Position numbers and translations under genes: made by a program. Source: Chloroflexota bacterium (GTDB lineage: Bacteria; Chloroflexota; Limnocylindria; Limnocylindrales; CSP1-4). Taken from it: a DNA stretch of 64,000 bases. Positions within the stretch are counted from its first letter, which is position 1; each line of letters begins with the position of its first letter. The stretch is from NCBI GenBank assembly GCA_947475545.1, contig CANJLL010000006.1:124001-188000 (forward strand). The letters run 5' to 3'. Positions 19,285 to 27,559 of this stretch are shown here, piece by piece. The notes below the pieces were generated by a model. That model searched no databases and had not been told where the DNA came from. It saw nothing but the letters and a program-made list of their open reading frames with translations.

Positions 19285-20019
19285 CTAGCGTTCGAGCTCC
19301 CCCTCTGCGCGGGTCAGCGCCCCGACCAGCGAGACCCCGCGGCCGGGTGTCCCAACGGCAGCGCGCAGCCAGAGCCCCAGCGTCCCACGCGTGGCCTCGC
19401 GCTCGCCGTCGATCTGCGCGCGCTCGGCGTACTGGCAGGCGGCGTCGAAGGTCGTCTCCGGGAGCAGCACCTGGAACCGGTTGGCGGTGACCCTGGTGAG
19501 GCGGTCGGTCTCGCGCATCGTTCCGCGGAGCACCCTGGCGAGTTGTGCGGCCAGCCCATCCACCATCGAGCGCGCCGGCTGCCGCCCTGAGCGGTCGTAC
19601 GGCAGCGCGTCGATCACCACCACGGCCACGGGCCGGCCGTAGCGCTCGAAGCGTGAGTCCTCCAGGTGGAGGGCGACGTTCCAGTCGGCGCGGCTGTCGA
19701 TGGCTGGCGGGCCGCCGGGGCGCACCTGGCCGCGGCGGGCCACGAGGGCAGGATCCGCCAGGCGGCGCGCGGCGGCGGGAGTCGCTGGCGGCGGCGCGGG
19801 TGCAGTCACCGGCGCGGGCGGGACCGCCGGGATCGCGGCGGTCCGCGCAGGGCCGTCCAGGAACGCCGCGATGGCGTCGTTGACGCGCGGATCATGGCTC
19901 TCCGGCATGGAGAACTTGCGCTGCCGCCTCGGCGCTGGCTCCCGCGCCGGCTCGCGGGCGGGCTCCGGACCCGGGCCGGGGGCCGGGCCGGGGTCGGGAC
20001 CGGGTGCGGGCTTCCCCAT
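19285..20019 (-). CDS. Degenerate GGDEF-like protein with Pro-rich N-terminus
   Basis: The 244-residue protein starts with a Pro/Gly/Glu-rich low-complexity region (1-35), then a linker rich in Ala and Pro, then (about 105-244) a domain patterned like a diguanylate cyclase: RYGRPVAVVVIDAL, a LAAQLARVLRGTMRETDRL helix, VTANRFQVLLPET and AERAQ. The GGDEF loop is replaced by TANRF, so cyclase activity is unlikely. ATG at 20019 lies 5 nt after the stop of the DNA glycosylase gene, so the two are co-transcribed. Confidence 0.6.
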   Translation of the reverse strand: MGKPAPGPDPGPAPGPGPEPAREPAREPAPRRQRKFSMPESHDPRVNDAIAAFLDGPARTAAIPAVPPAPVTAPAPPPATPAAARRLADPALVARRGQVRPGGPPAIDSRADWNVALHLEDSRFERYGRPVAVVVIDALPYDRSGRQPARSMVDGLAAQLARVLRGTMRETDRLTRVTANRFQVLLPETTFDAACQYAERAQIDGEREATRGTLGLWLRAAVGTPGRGVSLVGALTRAEGELER

Positions 20020-20024
20020 GGTCG

Positions 20025-20594
20025 TCAGGCCCGCTGGCCCTGGGCGCGCAGCTCGGCCTTGTGGGCCCGCTTCACGGCCTGGTACGCGGCGACGGCGTCG
20101 GGCGTGCCCGCGTCGCCGAGCGTGGGGTGCGTTGGCAGCACGTCGGCCATGCCGGGCGGGTTGACACCCAGCTGCTTGCTGAGCACCGCCAGGAGCGTCG
20201 CTGCCTTCATCTCGCCGAAGCCCGGCAGGCCAAGGATCCGATCGCGGATCTCCTTGCCGCTGGCGGCATCCCGCCAGACCCGGCCGGCGTCGTTGTCGTA
20301 CTGCTGGGCGATGGTGGCGCACAGCTGCTGGACCTTGCCGGCCATGGCGCCGGGGAAGCGATGCAGCGCAGGCCGCTCGCGGAAGACCTCGTCCAGCCTG
20401 GCCGGGTCCATGGCCGCGATCCTGGCCGCATCCAGGTGACCGATCCGCTGCTGCAGGTCCCGCGGACCGGCGAACGCCTTCTGGAGGGTGATCTGCTGAT
20501 CGAGCGCGAATCCGATCAGGAGCGCGAGCGGGTTGGTGGCAATGAGCCGGTCGGCTTCGGGATCGCCCGTGTAGGGCAGTTGATCTGCTGGCAT
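20025..20594 (-). CDS. HhH-GPD base-excision DNA repair protein
   Basis: The 189-residue protein matches the short HhH-GPD family of high-GC bacteria: LLIGFALDQQITLQKAF at the start and the helix-hairpin-helix ILGLPGFGEMKAATLLA near 130. It should remove damaged bases, but lacks the iron-sulfur cluster of endonuclease III and its specificity is unknown. The start at 20594 is chosen over the open upstream frame because TACCAT (20602-20607) lies 7 nt before it, indicating a leaderless mRNA. It heads an operon with the degenerate GGDEF gene. Confidence 0.85.
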   Translation of the reverse strand: MPADQLPYTGDPEADRLIATNPLALLIGFALDQQITLQKAFAGPRDLQQRIGHLDAARIAAMDPARLDEVFRERPALHRFPGAMAGKVQQLCATIAQQYDNDAGRVWRDAASGKEIRDRILGLPGFGEMKAATLLAVLSKQLGVNPPGMADVLPTHPTLGDAGTPDAVAAYQAVKRAHKAELRAQGQRA

Positions 20595-20601
20595 GCGCCG
20601 G

Positions 20602-20607
20602 ATGGTA
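20602..20607 (-). promoter_or_regulatory. Leaderless -10 of the HhH-GPD gene
   Basis: TACCAT on the minus strand, 7 nt before the ATG. Confidence 0.6.
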
Positions 20608-20698
20608 GCGCGGCGCACCAGTGGGTGCCTGCGGACCAGGCGCCCGGCAGGTGATCGCCGGACTGGCGCGCTGACCGGGCGGGCGGCTGCCTTGGGCA

Positions 20699-21964
20699 TC
20701 AGGCGTGTATGGCAAGCCCCCGGCGCAGGCGATCGGGCGACAGGCGCCACGACGCCGCCGCGAAGATGACCGTCAGCCCCACCAGTGCCCAGAGCACCGC
20801 CCCGAAGTCGCCGGTCACATCACGGACCACCCCCAGCGACGCCGGGCCGCCCGACGAGAGCATGTAGCCGCCCAGGAGCATGAGCGCGGCGGCCGCGCCG
20901 ATGTCACCCGGCTTCTCGGCCACGTCCACCGGCAGGATCAGCACCAGCGGGAAGACGCCACCCACCGCAAGGCCAAGGAATGCGGCCCAGAAGAAGCCGT
21001 AGTCGGGCACCAGGATGACGCCCAGCAGGCCGACGATCTTCATCGCCGCGATCGCCAGGAGCTGTTGGCGCCGACTCCCCCACCGGTCAGCGATGAGCGG
21101 GGCGCCGAACGTGCCGGCGATCGAGGCGGTGTTGAGCACGCCGACCAGGCTGCCGGCCGTCGTGGGATCCCAGCCGCGCTCGACGTAGATGTTGGGCAGC
21201 CAGGTCTGGGCGCCGAAGTAGATGATCGACTGGAGCCCGAAGACCGCGACCAGCCCCCAGGCGATCGGCCGGCGCCAGGGCAGCGCGCGGGGTCGGCTGT
21301 CCACGTGTTCGCTTGGGGCATCGGGCGGCACGAGGGCCAACCAGGCCACCAGCGAGAAGGTGCCCGCCAGCGCGACGAGCAGCAGGGAGTGACGCCAGTC
21401 GCCCGAGGCACCGCCCAGCGTGGTCTCCAGGGGGATCGCGAGGAGGGCGGCCAACGAGCTGCCCACCACGAAGCCGGCCGCATACGCGCCAGTCGCCAGC
21501 CCTGGACGGTTGGGGGCACGGAGGCGGACGGAGATGCTGAGCAGCGGGCCCGCCATACCCATCCCCGCACCGGCCCCGAAGGTCAGCAGGAGGATCTGCC
21601 ACGCCTCGGGGGCAAGCGTCCGGGCGACCCCGAAGACGACGGTGATCACGACGCACAGCGCGAGCGCGAGCCTCGGGCCCAGCTTCATCCCCAGCCACGG
21701 GCCCACGGGCGCGAACAGGCCCAGGCACAGGACGGGGATGGTGGTCAGGAGACCCGCGACGCCGAAGGGGATGTTGAGGCTCTCGCGGATGGTCGGGAGG
21801 AGCGGGCCGATCACGACGATCTGGGGCCGGAACGCCAGCGCCACCAGGAACAGCGCGGCGATGGCCGGGATGGCGCCGCGCAGGGTGGTTGGGGCGTGCG
21901 GGAGGGCTGGGGCGGAGGTGGGGGTGGGGGTGGGCCCAGGAGCGCCGGCCGTCAGGTTGGACAT
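20699..21964 (-). CDS. MFS transporter, CynX/NimT-like
   Basis: The 421-residue protein has a Pro/Thr-rich cytoplasmic start (to about 25) and about 12 membrane segments with a central loop near 210-225 (PDAPSEHVDSRPRALPWRR). The pattern FRPQIVVIGPLLPTIRESLNIPFGVAGLL and the late GGVFPLVLILPVDVAEKPGDIGAAAALML resemble the cyanate/nitroimidazole CynX-NimT branch. TAGCCT lies 8 nt before the ATG, a slightly longer version of the leaderless spacing seen elsewhere. Substrate unknown. Confidence 0.85.
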   Translation of the reverse strand: MSNLTAGAPGPTPTPTSAPALPHAPTTLRGAIPAIAALFLVALAFRPQIVVIGPLLPTIRESLNIPFGVAGLLTTIPVLCLGLFAPVGPWLGMKLGPRLALALCVVITVVFGVARTLAPEAWQILLLTFGAGAGMGMAGPLLSISVRLRAPNRPGLATGAYAAGFVVGSSLAALLAIPLETTLGGASGDWRHSLLLVALAGTFSLVAWLALVPPDAPSEHVDSRPRALPWRRPIAWGLVAVFGLQSIIYFGAQTWLPNIYVERGWDPTTAGSLVGVLNTASIAGTFGAPLIADRWGSRRQQLLAIAAMKIVGLLGVILVPDYGFFWAAFLGLAVGGVFPLVLILPVDVAEKPGDIGAAAALMLLGGYMLSSGGPASLGVVRDVTGDFGAVLWALVGLTVIFAAASWRLSPDRLRRGLAIHA

Positions 21965-22013
21965 CGAGTCGAAGGCTAGCGCAGCAGCCGAGGCGCCGCG
22001 CCCCAGCGCACCG

Positions 22014-22517
22014 CTAGCGCTCCCGGGCGATCGCGGCGAGTCGGGCGTCGGTCAGGCGGACAAGGTCGTCCGGGGCCAGCTCCACCTGCAGGCCGCGCCG
22101 ACCGGCGGAGCACAGGATTGACCCATACCAGACTGCCTCCTCGTCGAGCACGACCGGCAGGACCCGCCGCGTCCCGAGGGGGCTGATCCCCCCGACCTGG
22201 TACCCGGTCAGCTTCTCCGCCACGGCGGGATCCGCCAGCTCCGCGCGCCGACCCCCGGCGACGGCGGCCAGGGCGCCCAGGTCGAGCTCGCGCGATACGG
22301 GCACCATCGCCAGCCACGGGGAGCCGTCCACCAGCACGACCAGCGTCTTGAAGAGCCGCTCCGGGTCCACGCCCAGCACCATCGCCGTCTCCAGGCCGTA
22401 CGCGGGACGCGCGTCCCGTTCGCGCCCGTTCTTCTCGGGAAGCTCGTACTCGTGGAGGGCATGGGGCACCCCCGACTGGCGCACCGCCTCGACCGCCCGG
22501 GTCCCCACGCTCGGCAT
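22014..22517 (-). CDS. ybaK: YbaK-type aminoacyl-tRNA deacylase
   Basis: The 167-residue protein belongs to the YbaK/ProX editing family, which hydrolyses mischarged Cys-tRNA(Pro) or related species. Visible are the lysine in RLFKTLVVLVDG, the GYQVGGISPLGTRRVLPVVLDE segment and the late SAGRRGLQVELAPDDLVRLT. The start at 22517 is fixed by family length and by TACCAT 7 nt upstream (leaderless); the frame stays open for kilobases upstream only as shadow. Divergent from the DEAD helicase. Confidence 0.9.
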   Translation of the reverse strand: MPSVGTRAVEAVRQSGVPHALHEYELPEKNGRERDARPAYGLETAMVLGVDPERLFKTLVVLVDGSPWLAMVPVSRELDLGALAAVAGGRRAELADPAVAEKLTGYQVGGISPLGTRRVLPVVLDEEAVWYGSILCSAGRRGLQVELAPDDLVRLTDARLAAIARER

Positions 22518-22524
22518 GTGCGGG

Positions 22525-22561
22525 ATGGTACCCATGGCCGACCCCGCATTTCCGCTATGCT
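22525..22561. promoter_or_regulatory. Divergent -10 elements between ybaK and the helicase
   Basis: TACCAT (22525-22530, minus) is 7 nt before the ybaK start. TATGCT (22556-22561, plus) would start the helicase mRNA near 22568 with a leader of about 80 nt. Confidence 0.5.
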
Positions 22562-22646
22562 CGCGACGGCCCGCCCGTCGATCCGATCCCACCGGTGACG
22601 GTGACCGTGGCCCGCTCCTCCATCCCGGAGCGCCCAGGAGCAACGC

Positions 22647-23891
22647 TTGACCTTCGATTCGCTCGGCCTGTCGGCCGATCTCGTCCGCCTCGTCGCCGAG
22701 GAAGGCTACGAACGCCCCACCCCGGTCCAGAAGGCCGCGATCCCGCTGGTCCTCGCCGGACACGATGTCCTGGCCGCCGCCCAGACCGGCACCGGCAAAA
22801 CCGCCGCCTTCGTCCTCCCCATCCTGGACCGGCTGCGTGGCCACGCCAACACCAGCTTCTCGCCGGCGCGCCACCCGGTCCGCGCGTTGATCGTGGTCCC
22901 CACGCGCGAGCTGGCCGTGCAGGTCCACGAGAGCGTGGTGACCTACGGGCGCACCGTGCCGCTTCGGCCCGCCGTCGTGTACGGCGGCGTCCCCCTGGAT
23001 CCCCAGATCCAGCTGCTCCGCTCCGGGATCGAGATCCTGGTCGCCACCCCGGGTCGCCTCCTGGACCACGTGGGCCAGAAGACGGTGAACCTGAGCCAGG
23101 TGGAGATCCTCGTGATGGACGAGGCGGACCGGATGCTCGACATGGGCTTCCTGCCGGACATCCGCCGGATCATCGAGCTGCTGCCGGTCAAGCGCCAGAA
23201 CCTGATGTTCTCCGCGACGTTCTCCGAGGACATCCGACGACTCTCCGGCACCATCCTCACCGACCCAAAGACCGTCGAGGTCGCGCCGCGCAACGCCGCC
23301 GCCGAGGCCGTCGCACAGATCGTCTACCCGGTGGACCGCGACCGGAAGGAGGAGCTCCTGGAGCACCTCGTCCGCAAGTACGAGATGCGCCAGGTCCTGG
23401 TCTTCACCCGGACCAAGCTCGCCGCCTCGCGCCTGGCATCGTGGCTGGACCGGCGGGGCGTGGAGGCCGTGGCCATCCATTCGGACCGAAGCCAGCCCGA
23501 GCGCACCCGTGCGCTCGACGGGTTCAAGGCCGGCGACATTCGCGTCCTGGTCGCCACGGACGTGGCCGCGCGTGGCCTCGACATCGAGGACCTGCCGCAC
23601 GTCGTGAACTACGAGCTCCCATGGCAGCCGCAGGACTACATCCACCGAATCGGCCGGACGGGCCGCGCCGGCGCCACGGGCGAGGCGATCAGCCTGGTCA
23701 GCATCGACGAGGCGGACCTCCTGCGCGGCGTCCAGAAGCTGCTCAAGCGCGCCATCCCGTGGACGGTCGAGGACGGCTTTGTGCCGGACCGCAAGGCGGA
23801 ACCGCGACCACTGCGCGGTGGCGGATTTGAGAGCGGCGCCTCGGGCGGCCGAAGCCGGGGCGGCGGCCCCACCGGCCGGAGTCGCCGCTAA
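22647..23891 (+). CDS. DEAD-box RNA helicase
   Basis: The 414-residue helicase has the full motif set: Q motif (PTPVQ), AQTGTGKT (I), PTRELA (Ia), TPGRLLD (Ib), DEAD (VMDEADRML, II), SAT (III), and VLVATDVAARGLD and HRIGRTGRAG (V, VI). The C-terminal 30 residues are Arg/Gly-rich, as in RhlE-like cold-shock and ribosome-assembly helicases. The start is TTG at 22647 with AGGAG 6 nt before it; the family N-terminus FDSLGLSADLVR begins there. Likely acts on rRNA or mRNA structures; the exact class is not resolved. Confidence 0.95.
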   Translation: MTFDSLGLSADLVRLVAEEGYERPTPVQKAAIPLVLAGHDVLAAAQTGTGKTAAFVLPILDRLRGHANTSFSPARHPVRALIVVPTRELAVQVHESVVTYGRTVPLRPAVVYGGVPLDPQIQLLRSGIEILVATPGRLLDHVGQKTVNLSQVEILVMDEADRMLDMGFLPDIRRIIELLPVKRQNLMFSATFSEDIRRLSGTILTDPKTVEVAPRNAAAEAVAQIVYPVDRDRKEELLEHLVRKYEMRQVLVFTRTKLAASRLASWLDRRGVEAVAIHSDRSQPERTRALDGFKAGDIRVLVATDVAARGLDIEDLPHVVNYELPWQPQDYIHRIGRTGRAGATGEAISLVSIDEADLLRGVQKLLKRAIPWTVEDGFVPDRKAEPRPLRGGGFESGASGGRSRGGGPTGRSRR

Positions 23892-23913
23892 CCCTCGGTC
23901 CTCGATCCTCGGA

Positions 23914-23957
23914 CCCGCGGCATCCATCGCCATCCGGGCCCGCGGCATCCATCGCCA
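23914..23957. repeat. 25-bp-period direct repeat
   Basis: CCCGCGGCATCCATCGCCA at 23914-23932 and again at 23939-23957, downstream of the helicase. Confidence 0.6.
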
Positions 23958-24003
23958 ATCCCGGCCGCCCGGATTGGCGGCGACGCGCGGACGGGTTCGG
24001 AAC

Positions 24004-24522
24004 CTACGCGACCGGGGCCTGCTCCAGCCGCTCCATGCGCGCCGCCGGGAAGAAGAAGCCCAGGTCCAGGGTCGAGGCCGCCCGGTCCACCGCGTAGCGG
24101 TTGACCAGCACCGTCTCGCGATCCAGCTGCCCGGCATCGGGGTAGTCGATGATCTCCAGCCGGGCGGACCTGAGCGGGATGAACGTGCCGCCCGGCCGGG
24201 TGATCGCGCGGTTGGGATCGAAGCCGGGGAGCACCGCAAGCATCCCCGAGATCCGGTATGGCCCAGCTTCCAGCACCACGTCGTGCCAGTTGGCGTGCAC
24301 CGCGCGATGCGGATCCGGCTCGGCGACGGCGGCCAGGACCGTGTCGACCGGCAGCGACTCGCCCGTGTCTCGCTCGTCGGGTGGGCGAAGTAGGGGCGTC
24401 CACTGCGTCTGGGCGAGGCGGACCGCCTCCGCGGACTCCAGGGTCTCGCGCACGGCCGGCCGGTCAACGCGGTAGCCGGTCACGACGGCGTCGGCGGTAT
24501 AGAGCTCGATCAGGCTTGGCAT
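24004..24522 (-). CDS. Hypothetical protein
   Basis: I do not recognise this 172-residue protein. It is soluble by appearance, acidic, with no signal peptide. Short beta-strand-like segments (DAVVTGYRVD, DVVLEAGPYRISGMLAVLPG, GTFIPLRSARLEIIDYP, ETVLVNRYAVDRA) suggest a beta-rich fold, and the VVTGYRV and FIPLRSA strands may bind RNA or a small ligand; this is guesswork. ATG at 24522 follows GAGGAG with 7-nt spacing, which decides the start over the upstream open frame. Neighbours give no functional clue. Confidence 0.6.
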   Translation of the reverse strand: MPSLIELYTADAVVTGYRVDRPAVRETLESAEAVRLAQTQWTPLLRPPDERDTGESLPVDTVLAAVAEPDPHRAVHANWHDVVLEAGPYRISGMLAVLPGFDPNRAITRPGGTFIPLRSARLEIIDYPDAGQLDRETVLVNRYAVDRAASTLDLGFFFPAARMERLEQAPVA

Positions 24523-24702
24523 GGCGCACTCCTCGTGGGCTCGTCGAGGTTGCGCCCGTCGTGGTCGTGACGACAGACCCACCCGTACGGGGGTCGGCCA
24601 TCCGGTCGTCCCGCTGAACCAGATCCGGCGGGTTTTCGGTGCCCGCCGTCACCGTCGGATGCCGCGGACGCTCGAGCCCTCGCGAGCCCGCTGCCGGTAC
24701 CC

Positions 24703-26079
24703 CTACCCCGCCGGCGCTGCCAGCACCAGGCGGACCAGGTCCACCACCAGGTCGCTGGGGTCGGCGCGGCTCTGGTTGGTCAGGACCGCGATCGACAGTC
24801 CCTCCAGCGGGAACCAGCGGAATGCCCCACGCGCTCCCAGGTAACGCCCCGTGTGGCCGTACGTGGGGTGCCCGTCCACCGGGACCACGTGCACGCCGTA
24901 GCCATACGGGAGCCGCGACGCCAGCGCCACCGTGTGCGCCGCGTCATCCACCATCTGGCCCACCGTCGCGATCGGCAGGACATCGCCCGAGTAGAGCAGC
25001 CGGCCCCACGTCGCCACGTCGGTCGCAGCGGCCACCACAGACCCAGCCGCGCCCGCCGAGGTGATCACCGCCGCGAATGGCACGGCGGAGCCGTTGCCCG
25101 GCATGAGAATCGGCGTCTCCGTGGGCGACGCCGTCAGGAACCTGTACCCGCGGGCGACCGTGAGCGCCGACGTCTCAACCGCCTGGTACGACGCCGAGCG
25201 CAACCCCAGCGGGTCGAAGAAGGCCTGGCGCAGGTTCGCCGCCATCGACGCTCCCGTCAGCTTCTCCACGATCAGGCCCAGCAGCATGTAGTTGGCGTTG
25301 GAGTAGTAGAAGCCGCCACCCGGCGGGAAGATCGCGGGTGTCTGGTAGGCCCACGACTGGAGCGGCGTCCAGCGCTGGTCGGGCGCGGCCGCCCAGGGGG
25401 TTTCGATCCTGGGGTTGACCAGGTAGTCCCCGATCCCGCTGGTGTGGTCCAGGAGCTGGCCGATGGTGATCCGTGCGTCCAGCGTGATCCCCGTCCCGGC
25501 CAGGCGGGGCCCGGCCGGCTCATCGAGGCGCAGCCGCTTCTGCTCGATCAAGCCCATGACCAGCGCCGCCGTGAAGGTCTTGCTCATCGACGCGATGGAG
25601 AACGGCGTCCCGGGCCGGACCGGGACGCCGCGCGCCACGTCGGCCAGGCCCGCGACGCCGTTCCAGCGGCTGCCATCCTTGAACACGATCGTGGCCGCCA
25701 CGCCGGGCGTGCCCGTCTGGACGCGCCAATCGGCGATGCGGGCATCAAGCGTGGCGAGCAGGCGGGCCTCGGGCGCCAGGGTGGGGGTTGGGGCCGGGCC
25801 GGTCGAGGGCGGGGCAGACGGTGACCCCGAAGGCTGTCTGCCCCCCTCCGAGCTGGAACGAGCGGTGGGACCGGCGGCGACCGACCCAGATCCGGCGACC
25901 ACCAACGGCGCAACGGGCGTGATTGCGGGCTCGTCGGACGTGTTGAGGCCCGTGCCCGCGACCAGTGCCAGCAGCGGCACGGCCAGCAACGCGGCGATCA
26001 ACCCCACCACGAGGCGGCGTCCGCGATGGCGCTGACGCTCGGGAGGTGGCATGCGGCGACGCGCGGGCGGGGCTGTCAC
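24703..26079 (-). CDS. Serine hydrolase of the class C beta-lactamase / PBP-like family
   Basis: The 458-residue protein has a basic start and a membrane segment or signal anchor (about 22-42), a Ser/Pro/Thr-rich linker (50-104), then a beta-lactamase-fold domain. The catalytic SMSK is at 164-167, the YSN motif at 259-261 and the third motif HTGRYLGARG near the end takes the place of KTG. Such proteins include D-amino-acid peptidases and esterases outside the cell; antibiotic hydrolysis should not be assumed. GTG at 26079 is taken as start; TATCGT lies 9 nt upstream. It is divergent from the GreA-like gene. Confidence 0.85.
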   Translation of the reverse strand: MTAPPARRRMPPPERQRHRGRRLVVGLIAALLAVPLLALVAGTGLNTSDEPAITPVAPLVVAGSGSVAAGPTARSSSEGGRQPSGSPSAPPSTGPAPTPTLAPEARLLATLDARIADWRVQTGTPGVAATIVFKDGSRWNGVAGLADVARGVPVRPGTPFSIASMSKTFTAALVMGLIEQKRLRLDEPAGPRLAGTGITLDARITIGQLLDHTSGIGDYLVNPRIETPWAAAPDQRWTPLQSWAYQTPAIFPPGGGFYYSNANYMLLGLIVEKLTGASMAANLRQAFFDPLGLRSASYQAVETSALTVARGYRFLTASPTETPILMPGNGSAVPFAAVITSAGAAGSVVAAATDVATWGRLLYSGDVLPIATVGQMVDDAAHTVALASRLPYGYGVHVVPVDGHPTYGHTGRYLGARGAFRWFPLEGLSIAVLTNQSRADPSDLVVDLVRLVLAAPAG

Positions 26080-26109
26080 GATGATGCGACGATACCCTGA
26101 CCGGCAACG

Positions 26110-26151
26110 ATGCCGAGCGAACGCCGCGGACAGGAGGATCTACGCGAGTGA
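26110..26151 (+). CDS. Possible 13-residue leader ORF 1
   Basis: ATG at 26110 opens a 13-codon frame (MPSERRGQEDLRE) whose TGA overlaps the GTG of the next mini-ORF (GTGA). TACCCT at 26093-26098 could be the -10, putting the start of the mRNA a few nt before this ATG. The AGGAGG of the next ORF lies inside it. Translation is not shown by homology. Confidence 0.35.
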   Translation: MPSERRGQEDLRE

Positions 26152-26192
26152 CGATCGACCGGGACAGCACGATCCGGGGCGTGGCCGCATGA
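26148..26192 (+). CDS. Possible 14-residue leader ORF 2
   Basis: GTG at 26148 lies 9-10 nt after AGGAGG, the best ribosome binding site in this region. It encodes 14 residues (MTIDRDSTIRGVAA). Its TGA overlaps the ATG of the GreA-like gene (ATGA), so translation of the large gene may depend on it. The large gene has no ribosome binding site of its own. Confidence 0.45.
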   Translation: MTIDRDSTIRGVAA

Positions 26193-27559
26193 GCCGGGCC
26201 GGGCGGGGGGCCGCCGACCTGCTCCGTGCGGTGGGCCTGATGGCCGACGGCCCGGTCCCGTGGGGGCGCCCCGTGGGTGGCCGTGGTCCGGGGGTCTACG
26301 TCGTCGAGCTGCCCAGTCCGCCTGCCGGCGCGCCGATCGACATGGGCAAGGTTGCCGCGTGGCTGGCCCACCGCCCGGAGATCCGCATCGAGGGGGCACG
26401 GCCCACCAGCAAGGAGCTGGCTGCCCGCCTGGCCGCGTTCTGGGTGCCCGGTGAGCCGGTGGTATTTGCGACCTCCACGACCCTGTCAATCGGCGGTCGC
26501 GTCACCGCGCTCTACAAGCACGTGCCCGGGGACCGCAAGCCGCACGCTGAGGGGCAGTGGCTCCACGTCCTCTTCGGCCTCGCTGCTGCCCGCGTCTGGT
26601 GGGCCGGCACAACCGCCCCGGACGAGGCGCTCGACGCGTTCCTGACCGCCTTTGCCGAGGGCGTGGACCCGGCGGCCAGGGCCGCCCTCCCCGACCAGGC
26701 GGTGGTCCTCCCCTTTGCCACCACCCGGCGCCCCACAGGGGAGCGGAAGGCGCACGGGATCATCGGCGCCATCGCCGCCGCCGAGAAGGTGGCCCCGCTG
26801 CCGCCGACACGCCTCACCGACCTGCCGCCCGGCGATGCCGAGGGCACGGAGGCGCTGACCGCCGGCCTCGGAACCACGCAGCGCCTGGTGGCGCCACCCG
26901 AGGGCCGGGCGCCGCGCCGGCGCGCCGACGATGGCTCGGCGCCCGAGCGGACCGCCTCCCCGCTCACCCCTGCCCCCAGGAAGACCGCCACCAGGGCCCC
27001 CCGGGCCTCCAAGGCCGCCGCGCCGGCCAGTCACCTGACATCGCAGGCACCCGAGCCCCGGTCGACGACGGTCCGCCGGAGCGGCAAGGAGACCCGCTTC
27101 ATCCCGCCGACGGTGGTGACCGCCGACGGCCTGGTCCGCCTCCAGGCGGAGCACGAGGAGCTCACCAAGGTCATGCGACCCGTGGTGATCCTGCGCATCC
27201 GGACGGCCAAGGAGCACGGGGACCTCAAGGAGAACTCCGAGTACCACGCCGCGCGCGCGGAGCAGTCCTTCCTGGAGGGCCGTATCCAGTCGATCGAGGC
27301 GATCCTGCGCAACCACGTGATCGCCGAGGCGCCGGAGGGCACCAGCGTCGTCCACCTGGGGTCCACGGTGACCATCCAGGACGACTACGGGACCGTCCAG
27401 TACTCCATCGTGGGGCCAACGGAGGCCAGCCCCGGCCAGGGCCGGATCTCCACGTCCTCCCCGGTGGGCTCGGCGCTGCTGGGACGCGGCGTCGGCGACG
27501 ACGTCCTGGTCCGGACGCCCCGCGGCGACGCACGCTACAAGATCGTCTCGATCGAATGA
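26189..27559 (+). CDS. GreA-like transcript-cleavage factor fused to a GIY-YIG-like domain
   Basis: The 456-residue protein has two parts. The C-terminal about 160 residues are a GreA/GreB protein: the coiled coil with the tip acidic residues in EHGDLKENSEYHAAR, then FLEGRIQSIEAIL, and the FKBP-like end VGSALLGRGVGDDVLVRTPRGDARYKIV. The N-terminal part (about 28-160) has GPGVYVVELP, VVFATSTTLSIGGRVTALYKH and PHAEGQWLHVL. These match in order the GIY strand, the YIG strand plus arginine helix, and the H-x-GG-like glutamate region of GIY-YIG nuclease-fold proteins, although the second Tyr is Phe. A Pro/Ala/Arg-rich linker (about 225-300) joins them. ATG at 26189 overlaps the stop of a leader ORF. 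The downstream GNAT gene overlaps by 4 nt. The GreA part is certain, the N-terminal fold is inferred. Confidence 0.8.
   Translation: MSRAGRGAADLLRAVGLMADGPVPWGRPVGGRGPGVYVVELPSPPAGAPIDMGKVAAWLAHRPEIRIEGARPTSKELAARLAAFWVPGEPVVFATSTTLSIGGRVTALYKHVPGDRKPHAEGQWLHVLFGLAAARVWWAGTTAPDEALDAFLTAFAEGVDPAARAALPDQAVVLPFATTRRPTGERKAHGIIGAIAAAEKVAPLPPTRLTDLPPGDAEGTEALTAGLGTTQRLVAPPEGRAPRRRADDGSAPERTASPLTPAPRKTATRAPRASKAAAPASHLTSQAPEPRSTTVRRSGKETRFIPPTVVTADGLVRLQAEHEELTKVMRPVVILRIRTAKEHGDLKENSEYHAARAEQSFLEGRIQSIEAILRNHVIAEAPEGTSVVHLGSTVTIQDDYGTVQYSIVGPTEASPGQGRISTSSPVGSALLGRGVGDDVLVRTPRGDARYKIVSIE

Noticed and set aside
22014..24467. 817-residue minus-strand frame spanning ybaK and the helicase
   Set aside because: Only its last 167 residues (YbaK) are gene-like; the rest is shadow of the plus-strand helicase.
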